Shown here piece after piece: positions 46,195 through 58,565 of a stretch of 64,000 bases of DNA. The notes under the pieces are model-generated. The model worked only from the letters and a program-made list of their open reading frames with translations. It searched no databases and had not been told where the DNA came from. The translations under genes were made by a program, and so were the position numbers. Position 1 is the first letter of the stretch. Every line of letters begins with the position of its first letter. The stretch lies in the NCBI GenBank assembly GCA_951213105.1, contig OX578136.1, positions 73,102,730-73,166,729 on the forward strand, given 5' to 3'. This DNA comes from Amaurobius ferox (lineage: Eukaryota; Arthropoda; Arachnida; Araneae; Amaurobiidae).

Positions 46195-46583
46195 TTGTTT
46201 TTCTCCCTATATTAAATAATTTTTAATTAAAAAACTACCTAACATATTTTACTGAATTTCTTTTTATATATTTTATGGGATAATGTGAATATTTCCTAAA
46301 AATTTCGAAGCAATCTGTGAATTTTAAATTTGCTTAAAAAATGTTTGAAAAAATAGGTCCCATAGGGTTCAATGTATTTCATTTTTTCAACCAGAGTTCA
46401 ATAAAAAACTAATTAGGTGATATTATTTATTTATGTTCCAATAGGTCCCACAGACCGTCTGAACAACATACTAAATTTTCATTTTGATAAAGTCATTTTT
46501 ACGGCAGTTATCATGCTAACGGACAGACAGACAGACAGAATGAACAAAGTCATAAACACTTTTCAACTATGTTGTAAAGTGTT
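46195..46583 (-). mobile_element. Family A element, left-hand part
   Basis: Reverse of the family A start: ends with CTTTTCAACTATGTTGTAAA + GTGTT, preceded by GACAGACAGACAGA and TTATCATGCTAACGG. Probably the other half of the element at 44558; the middle 270 bp is missing. Confidence 0.65.
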
Positions 46584-47566
46584 AAAAATTGACATAATTC
46601 AGTCACATAGTTCTAATTAACTATTTATCGTAATTTCTAGATGTTAAAAACGCAGTGACCTTTAAAAATTTCAAAATATCTTTCGACATTATCAGATTTC
46701 ATTGTTATCTTTTTTCATAATCTCAGAGCTGCTGCGAGCGTAAGCAATTACGTCACAGAACTCATCTTTAATTTTATTATAGATTAAAAGTTACCCTCAG
46801 AGAGGGGCAGACAATATTATACAGCGAAAAACGCCGAAACTTTACTTGCCTCTGAGGGTTTTTAATGTCTCCCAACCTAAAATATATTTTTATTCGTTGA
46901 TTGAGTATTGAATTTTGATTTATTTCCAACTTTATTCAGAAACTCCTCGGAAAATTGGAATTCTTTTCTAGTGTTTGTATTTTTTTTTTTTTTTTTTTTT
47001 TTTGATAGCGGTTATGATTTTCTTTGCTTTTAGTAATAATCTAACAAATAAGATAAAAAGTGCGAAGCAAAATAATTTAACTACAGAAAGTCTCCATTTA
47101 TACATGTTCCCTTCCGAGTAATTTTCAACCTCTGGGAAACTAACTGCCGGAAATAGTCTTATTTCCAAGCATTGTCCATCATTGTTGACTAGGGCACAAG
47201 GGGGGGAAGTTGTCTCCATCCAGGACTCCTCAAAACCGCCCCCTTGTGTCCAGTTGAGAAGGCAGATTTACGATCACATAATTGAAAACACATTGCGGAT
47301 AAGAATGCGGTAAAGTGACAAACCGCAAAGCTAACTGCAATTTAACTTCCCGGATGGTCATTCAATGCAATGAATTTACCCCCAAATGGGTGGCAGGTTT
47401 CGAGGAGTAATCGAGTGATGGAAGGTATAATGTGATGGACAGTTCTTGGTCAAGTCTAACTACCGACATCTTTGAAGGGGCCCATTGGCCCAGATGTCGA
47501 TGTACTGGCCTCGGATATTTTATCTGACCTAATTTAGTCGATGTTATTAAATGGATTTTATAAATA
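46584..47566. other. Unassigned sequence with a poly(T) tract
   Basis: T23 at 46981-47003 may be the tail of a minus-strand retroposed copy. 47.05-47.55 kb is GC-richer and not repeated in the window, but I see no splice-bounded exon. Confidence 0.3.
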
Positions 47567-50035
47567 ACTAGCAACATACCCGTTCTTCGTACGGAGTATA
47601 TAATATAAAGAAACTTAAAATTCACAATCATGTGCAAATTCTTATAGTATACTAAATGACATTTTTAATCAAAATATTCTGTTAAAATATTTAATATAAT
47701 GCTCCTAAAAAGAAGTTTGAGAATATCTGTTCTCGCTATACAAAATTATCTTCACGGGCAGTTCTGAAGAATAAAACATCCGGGACCCCCTCTTATGTAA
47801 GCAAATTTACAAAAAAAATATGGAATTTAATCAATATACGCAAAATAAAAGCGTTAAAATTATATGGGACCCGTACTAATATACGCGAATATTAGACGAT
47901 ATAACCTGTATTAGTAGATTACGTGTATAAATTGAAAATATCAATAAATACGTAATCTTTAAATCTGAAGGCAGTCATTTATTCCAATATATGTCAAAAT
48001 GAAAGTGCTAAAATTATATGGGAAGACATACCCGTGCTACTTAAATTGTCGTAGATTAGAAGATATGTCCGATTATTAGTAGAAGATTACCCGTAATACA
48101 ATATGAGTCTCAAATATCTTTGCTAAAATACAATAGACGACGTAATAAATTGAAAATATCAATAATCCCATTAATCTTCATACCAGAAGACCGTATTTGA
48201 TTCCAATATATATGCCAATATATATGCCAATAAATCTGTACTACTTCTATTCTCGTAGGTATTCTACTGTATTCTCGTAGGTTTGAGGATATACCCTTGC
48301 ATTCCTGGAAGATTACTCGTACATCATACAATATGCGAGTATCAGCAATTTTTACCGCAATAAAACAATGGCGTAATAACTTAAAAATATCGATAATCTC
48401 TGAATCAATAATCCCGCAAAACATCAATAATAATAATGTTTAAACCTGAAGACCGTAATTGATATTATCCAGTCAAAAGTGAAATGGCAATGAAATTTAT
48501 TTTATATACATATCTTCATTATTTAAATCGGAAAAGATTTAATAAAAAATCGTCTGCCGCATAAACACATTGGATTTAAATCCGTTACTAAGCGACATAT
48601 CATTTGCATCAAATAAATTGGTGGAAAAAATATCGTCTAAATAATACTATCTCTATGGAACGTTTGGCGACATTTTCGTAAATTTAGCGACATTTTAAAA
48701 AATCGCCAAGTGGGACTGTAGAACTGACAGTCCCACATGGCGACAAATTAACGAAATATCATCACAATACTTTCCCCTAACAAAACACAATTAATTTCAT
48801 TTATTCAGCGCAATTTTATCAATTTCAAGATATTTTTATGGATTTGAAAACATTTTTATCAATTTGGTGACATTTTAAAAATTCGCTAAATGTATTACTA
48901 AGTAAGACTGTTAGTCTGACAGATAAATGCTAACGAAACACCATTTCAGTACTCTCTTCTAACAAAACAAAATAAATTTCATTGATTTGCGTCGTTTTTA
49001 TTAATTTGTCGACATTTCCGTCAATTTGGCAAAGTTTAAGAAAAGTTGAAAAATTAGCGATATCCCGCCAAATTCGTAGCTCTGAATTTGCAGTTTCTGA
49101 AGGAAACATCCTGATCCAGTTTCTATATACTAAATGAAAACACTACAATTGTATTAGAATATATACCCGTTCTACTCTTTTTCTGTTTCAGCAATCGGCT
49201 AAAAGAATTTATTGGCTAATCACAATATGAGTTTAGTAGTTAAACACAATATAAGCTTGAAAACTCTTTGCCAAAATAAATGAAAGTGATGTACGCAATC
49301 AGCAATTAATATAATTAAAAGAAAAATCAAACCGTTCATTCATAAGATATAATTTTATACCCATTTATTTACTATTCAAATCGAAAAAATAATAATAAAA
49401 ACATTAACAAACACATCTAATTTAATTGCGTTGCCGAGCAACATGATATATCCCCATAAAATGTTAAAATTTATTAACGATTTTGATTTCTTAATACTTC
49501 TCATTGTTGCGTAAAAGCTTGTGGAAAATAAACCATGGAAATAGATTTTCCATTTAAATTCATGTTTCAAACAAATCACGATTTCATATAGTGACTAATT
49601 TGCGCAAAAAATCTCCATCAAACTCAGAAATAAAGTTTTATTTCACTTTGACGTTTTAAACAAACGATTTTCATCCTTTCCGTTTGGATACACCACGAAG
49701 TTAGAGAGTAGAACTCCTAAGAAAAAGTTCAGTTTTTCATTAATATCTCGACAACCCCAAGTCTTAGAAACCCGAAACTTGGACCAAATTTATAGGGGGC
49801 AATCAAGGTAACCCACAAAATTTCATTAAATTCAGTTCAGCCGTTCTCCCGTGATGATGAGACAAACGAAAATTTCGTTTTTTACTAATATCTCAAGAAC
49901 GTAGAAATTCAAAGCACAGACTAAATTTTAAGTGGGGCTATTTCCAGGCTACCCACAAAATTTCATCAAATTCGGTTCAGCCGTTTTCCCGTGATGGTGG
50001 GACAAACAGATAGATTTTCAATTTTATATAGAGAA
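47567..50035 (+). mobile_element. Probable old interspersed element, about 2.5 kb
   Basis: Begins AACTAGCAACATACCCGTTC + TTCGTACGGAG and ends CAGCCGTTTTCCCGTGATGG...TTTTATATAGAGAAA. Both are forms often seen at the start and tail of arthropod interspersed repeats. A CAGCCGTTCTCCCGTGATGA at 49839 precedes the last one, so there are two tail-like copies about 140 bp apart. No coding frame. Confidence 0.4.
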
Positions 50036-50062
50036 ATTATGTAGTATAACTCAAAACTCATA

Positions 50063-50100
<38 letters not shown>
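50063..50100. repeat. (CT)n/(TA)n microsatellite
   Basis: CTCTCTCTCTC followed by TATATATA. Confidence 0.9.
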
Positions 50101-50194
50101 TCAGATTTAAAATGAAATATTTTAATTCACTGCATTAAATCAAAGATAACAAATCATAGATTAAAAGGTCATTTAATAAAAACCATCCTTTATG

Positions 50195-50275
50195 ACGTAC
50201 AAATATTAAAAAAGGCCAGAGCGCTTTTGGGCATCACCATACCCTTCATCAGTGGCTATATAAAATTACCGTGCA
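50195..50275 (-). repeat. Retroelement-end-like segment with a hammerhead-like core (copy 3)
   Basis: On the minus strand CACTGATGAAGGGTATGGTG is followed by ATGCCC, AAAAG and CGCTCTGGCC. CTGATGA is at 50252-50246, the stem GGGTAT/ATGCCC is intact, and GAAA has become AAAA. Confidence 0.4.
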
Positions 50276-51605
50276 AATAAGCGTATATAGTATATACAGA
50301 CCAAATCGGCAGACAAATTTGCGTAAATCAACTACGGGATTATGATAATTAAATTATATTATAAACCGGATATTTAAGATTAAACGATTACAAAAAATAC
50401 GTTAAATTGTTTAATCTCAAATTTCGTGTTTATAATACAAGTATTAAATACAAATACAAAAAATAAAATGAAATATGCCCAAAATTCAGCAAAGCATAAA
50501 TTATATCAAAAGAAAGCGTCACAGATAACTATGTTTGACATGCATAGAGTCGAGAACGAGTCGCCAAGCGTAACTTAAAATCTGCACAGGATCAAAATTA
50601 CAAATGGAATCACGGTACATATAAATAAATAAATTTTCATGAAGAAAAATATTAAGAGGGTCATTGCAACTAATTAAATGTTATTCTTGTACTATTGATA
50701 TAGGAATCGAATCCTGTTAATTAAAGAATTTATATTTTCGGAAAAAATATAAATCAATAATTGTTCATATTACTATATTACCTGTTAGTACAAAACAGAA
50801 AACTGGGTACAAGGTTAAGTTATTTTTTTTTAATTCAAAAATAAAGTTAAATAGAGGGATGTTCATTGAACATAAAGTATCAAAGAACAAAATTCGTCAT
50901 CAATAGAACAGTAGTAATTGCTAATGCACTGTAATAAACAAAACATAGTGCATATCGAATTAAAGGAAATAAAATCGTCAAAGCAATCAACTGTGGATTA
51001 ACAACTCAGAACTAAACAAAAAGCAAATAAATTATATTTTATTTAAGATGTTCTTTAAAGACATTATCAGCCAAGTAAATAAATTTCGAAAGAAACAATT
51101 GTAAACATAATAAACGATAACACTTTCAATAATTCCTTAAGGATAACAGACATATGCAAATTACGTGACTAATACTGCTTTCTTTAAGGAGTGTTGAAAG
51201 TGTTATTCGCACAAACAGCAGTTTTATATTTGTGTGATAGTAAAAGTAACCGTAATGGAGAAAATTCTGATTACTTTTCATTAAAATGACTGTAAAATAT
51301 TCAATAAAATGTTCTTTTTTTCCCCAATAAAATGCCCGTAATTCGAATTTGAATACATGATTTTTGGTTAAACAAAGCATGAAAATTATTCAGGTAATTT
51401 CTGAGCGATCTCGGGTGAGAAAATACGTCTTCAGAACTTAAATATACAGATAATACAAACTTAATATGAACCAAAATATATGGAGTTTTTTTTTTTTTTT
51501 TTTAAGTACATTTGCTTTATAATCAATATTAGAATTAAAATAATAAAAAATGTTACCTTTTTTTTTTTTACGAACTTTTGTTCGAAAGTTATTCTATAAA
51601 AAAAT
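50276..51605. other. Unassigned sequence
   Basis: AT-rich, no gene. Poly(T) tracts at 51486-51503 and 51560. Confidence 0.3.
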
Positions 51606-52358
51606 TTCTTTTTGAAATTGGCATGTCACAATTGCACCAAAATAACACCCATAATTATTTAAAATGACACTGAATTGGCACTTTTAATTCACTTTTCGTT
51701 CTCAGTTGGTAACTGGACTTTTTTTCAACGGTGGAGTAGCGAAAATGCGAAAAAACTAAAATATATAGAGAACAGCTAGTCCTGGTGCAATGGGGTTGGG
51801 CTTATTATTTTTATCAATAAAAATTATGCTTAAAACAAGTATTTAATTGATATAGTTGAGCATACGTAGTTTATTTTAGATTTTGATGATTTTTGAGAGA
51901 CATTTCACAAAAAAGGCAGATTATTTTTTTTTCCGAATCGTACCAAAATCTAATCAGCACCAGGGTATCCCGCAAGTGACTTAGCAACCAAATTTTATAA
52001 AGTTTGATTATTTAGTTTTCAGCTAGAGTGGATACAGGCAATTTTTGCGGGCCATTTTGCAAAAAAAAAAAAAAAGGCAGATTCTTTTATCAGGAATCGT
52101 ACCAAAAATTAATCAGCACCAGGGTCACACACAAGTGATTTATCTACCACATTTTATGAAATTTGGTCCATTAGTTTTCGAGTTAGAGTGGATACATACA
52201 TTGCACAGACAGACAGACACACGCAGACGTCACGCTAAAAATAGTTTTTCCGTATTCTAAAGGTCCCAAAAGGTGTAAATCCGTCAGAAACTCGAGTTGC
52301 GATTTTATTTTGGGTCTGATTCCAATACTTTCCCTATACATTACCATGTATTGCAGGG
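51606..52358 (+). mobile_element. Repeat family B element (first of three in a row)
   Basis: Carries AGAACAGCTAGTCCTGGTGC, the CAGACAGACAGACACACGC tract and the end hairpin CTTTCCCTATACATTACCAT...TTGCAGGG. The left end is decayed. Confidence 0.68.
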
Positions 52359-52363
52359 ATGTA

Positions 52364-53215
52364 TTGATGTGAGCAGCACGTGATTTTCCCTGCAGATTCA
52401 AATTCATTTTTTTATTTCATCGTACACTAGACTGAATTTAATTGCTGAAAATAACATGGATACTTTTCTGAAATTATAGCCAATTTGCCTTTTGCGTCTT
52501 CGTTAAATTTGGCAAAAAAAAAAAAAACTCGAGAACGGTTTATCCTACAGTCATGGGGTTAAGTTTTTTTCGCTAAGTTGTCAAAATTTACCTGAAGAAC
52601 AAGTACTTAATCACTAATAATATATTCAACATATACATCTATATTCATTTATTTCAGATTTTCACTATCTTTGCAGGCCATTTCGCAAAAATGAGTCTGT
52701 TATACTTTTCTGAATCACATCAAAATCTAATAAGCATCAGGACAACCATCAAGGGAGCTTAACTACAAAGTTTTAAGAAATTTTGTTCAATAGTATTTTA
52801 ACTACAGTGAAAATAGTTTTCATTTCCTCAAAATTAAACATTTAAATAATATATCGAGAATGGTTCCTTTTACAGTAATGGGGTGGGTCTTACCCTTTTG
52901 TCGTCTAAAATTACGTATAAAACAAGCATTTAATTGATGCATTTGAGAATATGTAGTCTTTTATTTTAGATTTTGGCGACTATTGAGGGCCATTTCGTAA
53001 AAAAGGCGGATTCTTCTTTACCGAATTGTATCAAGATCTAATTTGCACCAGGATATTCCACAGGTGACTTATCTACCAAATTTTGTGAAATTTGGTCAAT
53101 TAGTTTTCTAGCTAGGATCGATACAAGAAATATTTACAGGCTATTTCATAAATTTGGGCGGGTGTTTATCTCGATTCGTACCAAAAACTAATCGGCACCA
53201 GGGTCACACACGATG
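52364..53215 (+). mobile_element. Repeat family B element (second), right end missing
   Basis: TTGATGTGAGCAGCACGTGA and TTTTCCCTGCAGATTC begin it directly after the previous copy. Family text continues to AATCGGCACCAGGGTCACAC and stops before the microsatellite and hairpin. Confidence 0.6.
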
Positions 53216-53222
53216 CTGAATC

Positions 53223-54002
53223 AAAAAATCTGATGTGGGCAGCACATGACTTTCCCTGAAGACTCAAATTCATTTTTTTAAATTAATTTATTAATTCATT
53301 AAATTGAGTTTAATTACACAACATAAATTGAATTAAAAATGCAAATTTAGTGTTATGTTTTTATTTGGTAATTAGACATATTTTCCGTAACAAAAATGCA
53401 AAAAATCTCAAATAACTCGAGAAAGGTTAGTCCTAGAGTAATGAAGTTGGTCTTACATTTTTTCTCCTCAAAAATAACGTATAAAACAAGCATTTAAATG
53501 ATACATTTGAGCATACGTAGTTTTTTCTTTTTTTAGAATTTGGCGATTTTTGCAGGCCATTTCGTAAAAAAAAAAAAAAAAAAGGGCAGGTTGTTCTATT
53601 CCGAATCATGCCAAAATCCAATCAGCGCCAAAGTATCCCACAAGTAACTTATCTACCAAATTTTGTGAAATTTTGTCAATTAGTATTTCAACTAGAGTGA
53701 ATACATGGGATTTTTGCAGTCCATTTCGCAAATAAAGACGGGTTTTTTTTCTTCCGAATCGTACCAAAAAGTAACTCAGCACCAGGGTCACACCCAAGTG
53801 ACTTACCTGCCATATTTTATGAAATTCGATCCATTAGTTTTTGAGTTAGAGTGGATACATACATTGCACAGACAGACACACAGACGTCACGCTAAAATTA
53901 GTTTATTCTTTTTCTAGAGGTCTCAAAGCGTGTAGAAACTCGAGTAGCGATTTTTGGCATGATTCCAATACTTTCCGTATACATTACCATGTATTGCAGG
54001 GA
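53223..54002 (+). mobile_element. Repeat family B element (third)
   Basis: AATCTGATGTGGGCAGCACA through GACAGACACACAGACGTCAC to the end hairpin TTTCCGTATACATTACCATG...GCAGGGAA. The two overlapping small frames are not genes. Confidence 0.7.
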
Positions 54003-54483
54003 AGACAGAAAACGATGATTATTCGTTCATAAACAAGGCCTGAAAGTGCTAAATTCTACATTCCAGTTGACATTGAAAAATTTATTTGGAAATAATACGT
54101 ATATAGTATGAGAAAATAAATTTTGTGTTGCGGATAATTACCATGACTAGTAGTTTTGCCTTTGACTTTTCATTAAAAACACAGCAGAATATTATTTTTT
54201 GTCCAAATTTGGATATCCGGATATTAGATTTGGATATCCAGCTTTAAGAATATGTCCAGATATTGGCTGAAACGATGACGTCATTCTGTTGTCCGAGGTA
54301 CTGCAGTCGTGTACAGGACATCAAGATCTTCAAGGATGAATGATCAAGCCAGTTCCTGCCCTTCGAGAAGCAATCAAGCAAGTGATTCTAGCTCTTTGTT
54401 CCTGCCCCTGGAGCAAATATCTACAAAGCTATCGGACTGGTACTTCATTGTATCACAGAGTCCTTTCACTGTAGATAAAACCA
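54003..54483. other. Unassigned, GC-richer flank
   Basis: 54290-54480 has balanced composition and an open plus-strand frame (QASSCPSRSNQASDSSSLF), but no recognisable domain or splice support. Confidence 0.3.
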
Positions 54484-56452
54484 GGTTTACATTATTCACT
54501 TTGGTTGATCACTTTGGATGAATCACTGGGAGTGATACCGCTGGATGAAACGATTTAGGTTTATAAGTGTTCATCCAAAGTGAGAATAAGCTGCTCATTT
54601 ATTCCAATATGGCGGAAACTGAAGTAGTACGAATTACGTTGGTGAATTATGTGCAATTTGCTAGTCCAAGGGCGCTGTTAAATTCGCCTTTGCTCTAAGA
54701 AAGTGTGATTATTAATATGAAATCATCAAGTAATTAGTTAGCACGTGCTCCCGCATTATAAACTGTTTGGTGCCGTAAAAACCACCAAAGTATTTTGTAT
54801 AATGTATACCGGATTACAAGAAAAATGAAATTTCTTTAATGAGAGGTAGGCGTTAACCCATATTAATTACGTTGGGAATGGAATTATATTTATTTGTCGT
54901 ACGACACAAGTTAAGTACGTAGTAAGCCAAATGTGTATTTAATATCATTAGCTTCCTGGATATGTCTGCTTGTTCTTGAATATGAAGAATTTCATAAATT
55001 TTCGCACAATATTAAGTGTTTTATTCACACAATATCAAATAAAGTCTATATCTCCAAATTTTCAATGAAATTATTGTTCACCAAAATGTTTGTTGATTTT
55101 ATCATTTGATGTTGAATGCATGCATATTTTGCAAATTATATGTATGCATTCAACAGTATGCTTTAACATTTTACATTACATTGAAATTTAAAAAAAAAAT
55201 TATTTTCTGTGTAACCATATTTGAAATATAAAATTTTACAACACAATAATATTTCAAAATGTGAAAAAAATCATTATTGAAATGTTACCTTATGACGCAT
55301 AAATAAAAACAGTTTTATTATTTATAATGTCCAGTTTTATTATAGCACCTTTTATTTTATATGTTTTTCATTTTGTTCTAAAAGGTAACAACGTTTTCGA
55401 AATTTAAAGAATTTGTAAACTATATTTTTTAACATTCAAAAAATTTGGTTTAGCTTGCATTGTGTACAGTAAAAATGCACAACTAAAAAATACCAAGAGT
55501 GATAGAAAATGAAGAATTTTATAAATTTTCTTGTGATAGAAAATGAAGAATTTTATAAATTTTCTTGCAATATCAGGAATTCTATTCACACAATATCGAT
55601 TAAAATATATATCTCCAAATTCTCAATGACAGTATTGCTAACCTAAACATTCGTTGATTTTATCATTTGTTGTTGAATGCGTTGCCTACCAATTTTACGA
55701 ATTATATTCAGCATGTTCTGAAAATTCTTATTAAAAAAAATACTTATTCCGTATACCCTTATTATTATGAAGTATAAAGTTTTACAACACAATATTATTT
55801 TAAAATGTGAAAAGATTCATTATCGAAATGCTACTTTATGACGCATAAATTTATTATAAAACCTTTTATTTCATATATATATTTTTTTTTATTCTAAGAA
55901 TTTGTTGTTTTACTTGCTTGTGTACAGAAAAAATGCCCAACTAAAAATAGCAAAAGGGGATATTTTGTTAATTAATCTAATATTTTTTAGAACTCGTGGT
56001 AGAGATTTTGTAGAATGAACAATTTCCGTTAAAATATTATCAGCTCTAATATAATGTGCAAGTTAAATAATATTTTTTTTCAACTGTAGTAACAAATATT
56101 AAAACATAAATAAATGATAAAAGAAAGTCCATAACACAAAAAGCAGCATTTTAATTATTTAATTACTTGCTTTAATGTATTTTTATGTTTATTAACATTG
56201 TTTAAATAGACAAATGATTGTATCTGTACTGAATTTAACTTTCACTGAAAATGAACATAAGTTGAAAACGTCTTTACATGTTTCAATTTGAATGATTCAT
56301 CCAAAGTGAATCTTCCAAAGTGAACTAAATTTGATTGTGGCCAACTTCTTCTACCATCTCTTGCAACGATCACTTTCAGTGAATGGAACGTTTACACCTT
56401 TCACGTTCAGTGATTCAACCAAAGTGATCATTCAAAGTGAACAATGCAAACC
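54484..56452. mobile_element. 2-kb element with terminal inverted repeats
   Basis: GGTTTACATTATTCACTTTG-GTTGATCA at the left is inverted as TGATCATTC-AAAGTGAACAATGCAAACC at the right. The motif (A)TCCAAAGTGA occurs six or more times in the two ends. Inside is a direct duplication of about 550 bp (54978-55490 and 55535-55960), sharing AATGAAGAATTTTATAAATT-like and ACTTTATGACGCATAAAT text. No transposase seen. Confidence 0.6.
55492..55566. repeat. 34-bp tandem duplication at the junction of the larger duplication
   Basis: GTGATAGAAAATGAAGAATT + TTATAAATTTTCTT occurs twice back to back. Confidence 0.85.
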
Positions 56453-56699
56453 CGCCATAACGTTTTCCAGCCTGCAGGGGATGTGTAACATTTTACCATC
56501 TCCAGGCTGGATGAGATCTTGATTAGCAATAAATCATTCTAGAGAAAATATTACAGAAGTAGAAGTCTGTTTTCAGGTCACTTTCTCCTCAAAGTGTGGT
56601 CCACAGCTGACTCAGAAGGAGTGGAAATTAAAGTTCTAAAAAAGCTAAATAAGAGGGGTTTTTTTATTATTTATTTACTGGTACGTGCATGGATGATTA

Positions 56700-56860
56700 T
56701 TTCAATCAGAGGATTCTCAACCAGTACTAGTACACGAGAAGATATGTGGATGATTTGTAGCATTAGCCAAATACTTCTGCAATAAAAGGAAGCTCGTTGA
56801 TATTTTACATGACAGACATTCAATGGATGATTTCAGAAACAACGGTTAACTTCTAGTTAA
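56700..56860 (+). pseudogene. Possible reverse transcriptase scrap
   Basis: One frame reads RRYVDDL and, after a one-base shift, ALAKYFCNKRKLVDIL, recalling the YVDD motif and the segment after it. Too short and broken for a firm call. Confidence 0.22.
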
Positions 56861-58069
56861 ACAAAATAAATGTGTTAATGACACTTCAGAACGAACAATT
56901 ACATTTTTGATGCTTTTTTGTTCGACGTACTTGGGTAAAGTAGGAGCTTCTTCAATGCTGTACTTATAAAAACAAATATAGAACGAAACTTGACTTGGAG
57001 ATACATTTACGTTAAAATACAGACAGATATAACCTAATTTCTGCCAAATCAACACAAGTACGACATTGAATAAGTTCGTTCATCGTATTATTAATCAATA
57101 ATCATACTGTTTGTCAATCCTATTGTTAATCGTATTTTCTAATAATTAATATTTTTGCTTAATTTTAGAAATGAGACAAATTATTAGAAATGAAACAAAA
57201 ATATATGAGAACAACTAGCCTTTATATATAATCTTGACATCCTATTTGCATGAAAGATAATTTAGCTAGCAGTACTGAATTTTTTTTTTTTTTTAATTTT
57301 GTTGGTATTCATTTATGAAAAGATTGAGAGCACCTGGTTTAGACGATATATTGATTGATATGATTTTTATTTTCCGATAGTATTTGTAGAAAAATTGTCT
57401 CCCAAAAAATTTCGAATTCGAGATTTTGACTGAAAGTTATGCTTATAAGATCCCCTGAACCCATGCTGAGTACTTTAGAAAAATGTCCGTCTGTGTATGT
57501 TATGTATGTGCATATCTGCGAGGCGTGGATGATAACTCAAAAACAAATGCATCTATGTCAATTACATTTTATGTGTAAACACATTATGTGAAAAACTGGA
57601 TGAAATTTTCAGTAACTCTCACAATTAAAACTCCAATTATTCGAATTTTAAACTTTTCATAGCCTCATTTCCGATAGAAAAACAATGATGATAGTATTGT
57701 CTATGGGAGAAATTGATGTTAAAGATGTTAAAAATATACAGGTTAAGGAGATACAGGTGTATCGAAAATTTATCTTTACAATCATAATACGAATTTTTGC
57801 ATACGAAAGAGTAACTCAAAGTTTTTTTTTTTTTTCAAATATGGGTATATGTGGATTGGGTTGATGTATTTCTGAAAATTGTTCATTACTTTTCTCACAA
57901 CGAAGAGAACGCGACAATTTGGCCCTCTTAAGGGCCCCTTTTTTCCAGTGACTACAAAAATGAAATAAATATATTTGGTATCTTTCGGAGTCTCGTCTGT
58001 CCAACTTTTGATATCTCGCTCCATTGTATTTTTATTACGTATTTTTTTAATTTTCAGACCCTAAATTTG
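56861..58069. other. Unassigned sequence
   Basis: Contains a CGAATTCGAGATTTTGACTG to GTGGATGATAACTCAAAAAC segment (57410-57545), similar in style to the hairpin-proximal part of families A and B, and a GGCCCTCTTAAGGGCC hairpin at 57919. Confidence 0.3.
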
Positions 58070-58565
58070 TATTACCCGTCTCTTTTACCAATAAACTTTA
58101 AGAATCCTTTGGTAGCGAACAAATTGTGCAAGGTTTGTTGCGAGGCAAGCGAATTACAGGACATTGGCGATCGTAGCGAGCATGGAACCGATCGCCATAA
58201 TTTATTTTTCCTAGGGCGCCTCAGCGTATGGTTATTGGCTCTGTAGCGTCTGACCAGTCTCCTGGGGATATTCATATCGTGGGACCCTTTGTGTAATATC
58301 CGGGTGGGAGGGGGTTCATGAACCGACCCTTCCAGGTGGCGAAGAGGAACTTAGCCGTTGTGGCCAGTTCCCAGACTCGTCGGCGACTGGGTTCGATACT
58401 CGGCAGATCAGTTTTCCGGACCCAAGCCGTAGGTGATTCGGCCGACCTCGTTCCCCTGATCGTGGCTTCTCTGGGAATGATAAAACCTTTCAGTCTCCTT
58501 TTCCCGTAGCCATAAACCAAGTTGCCTAGAAGGTTTGGACTGGATCTCTCTACTTTATTGAACAA
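58070..58565 (+). mobile_element. SINE-like GC-rich element
   Basis: TTAGCCGTTGTGGCCAGTTC and GGGTTCGATACTC, 46 nt apart, resemble A and B boxes of a tRNA-type promoter, at 58349-58405. The GC content contrasts with its surroundings. Two long minus-strand frames overlap it, but neither has a known domain. Confidence 0.45.

Noticed and set aside
56720..56760. YVDD as firm evidence for a retroelement gene
   Set aside because: The motif is only four residues with a frameshift and stops right after it; kept only as a low-confidence scrap.
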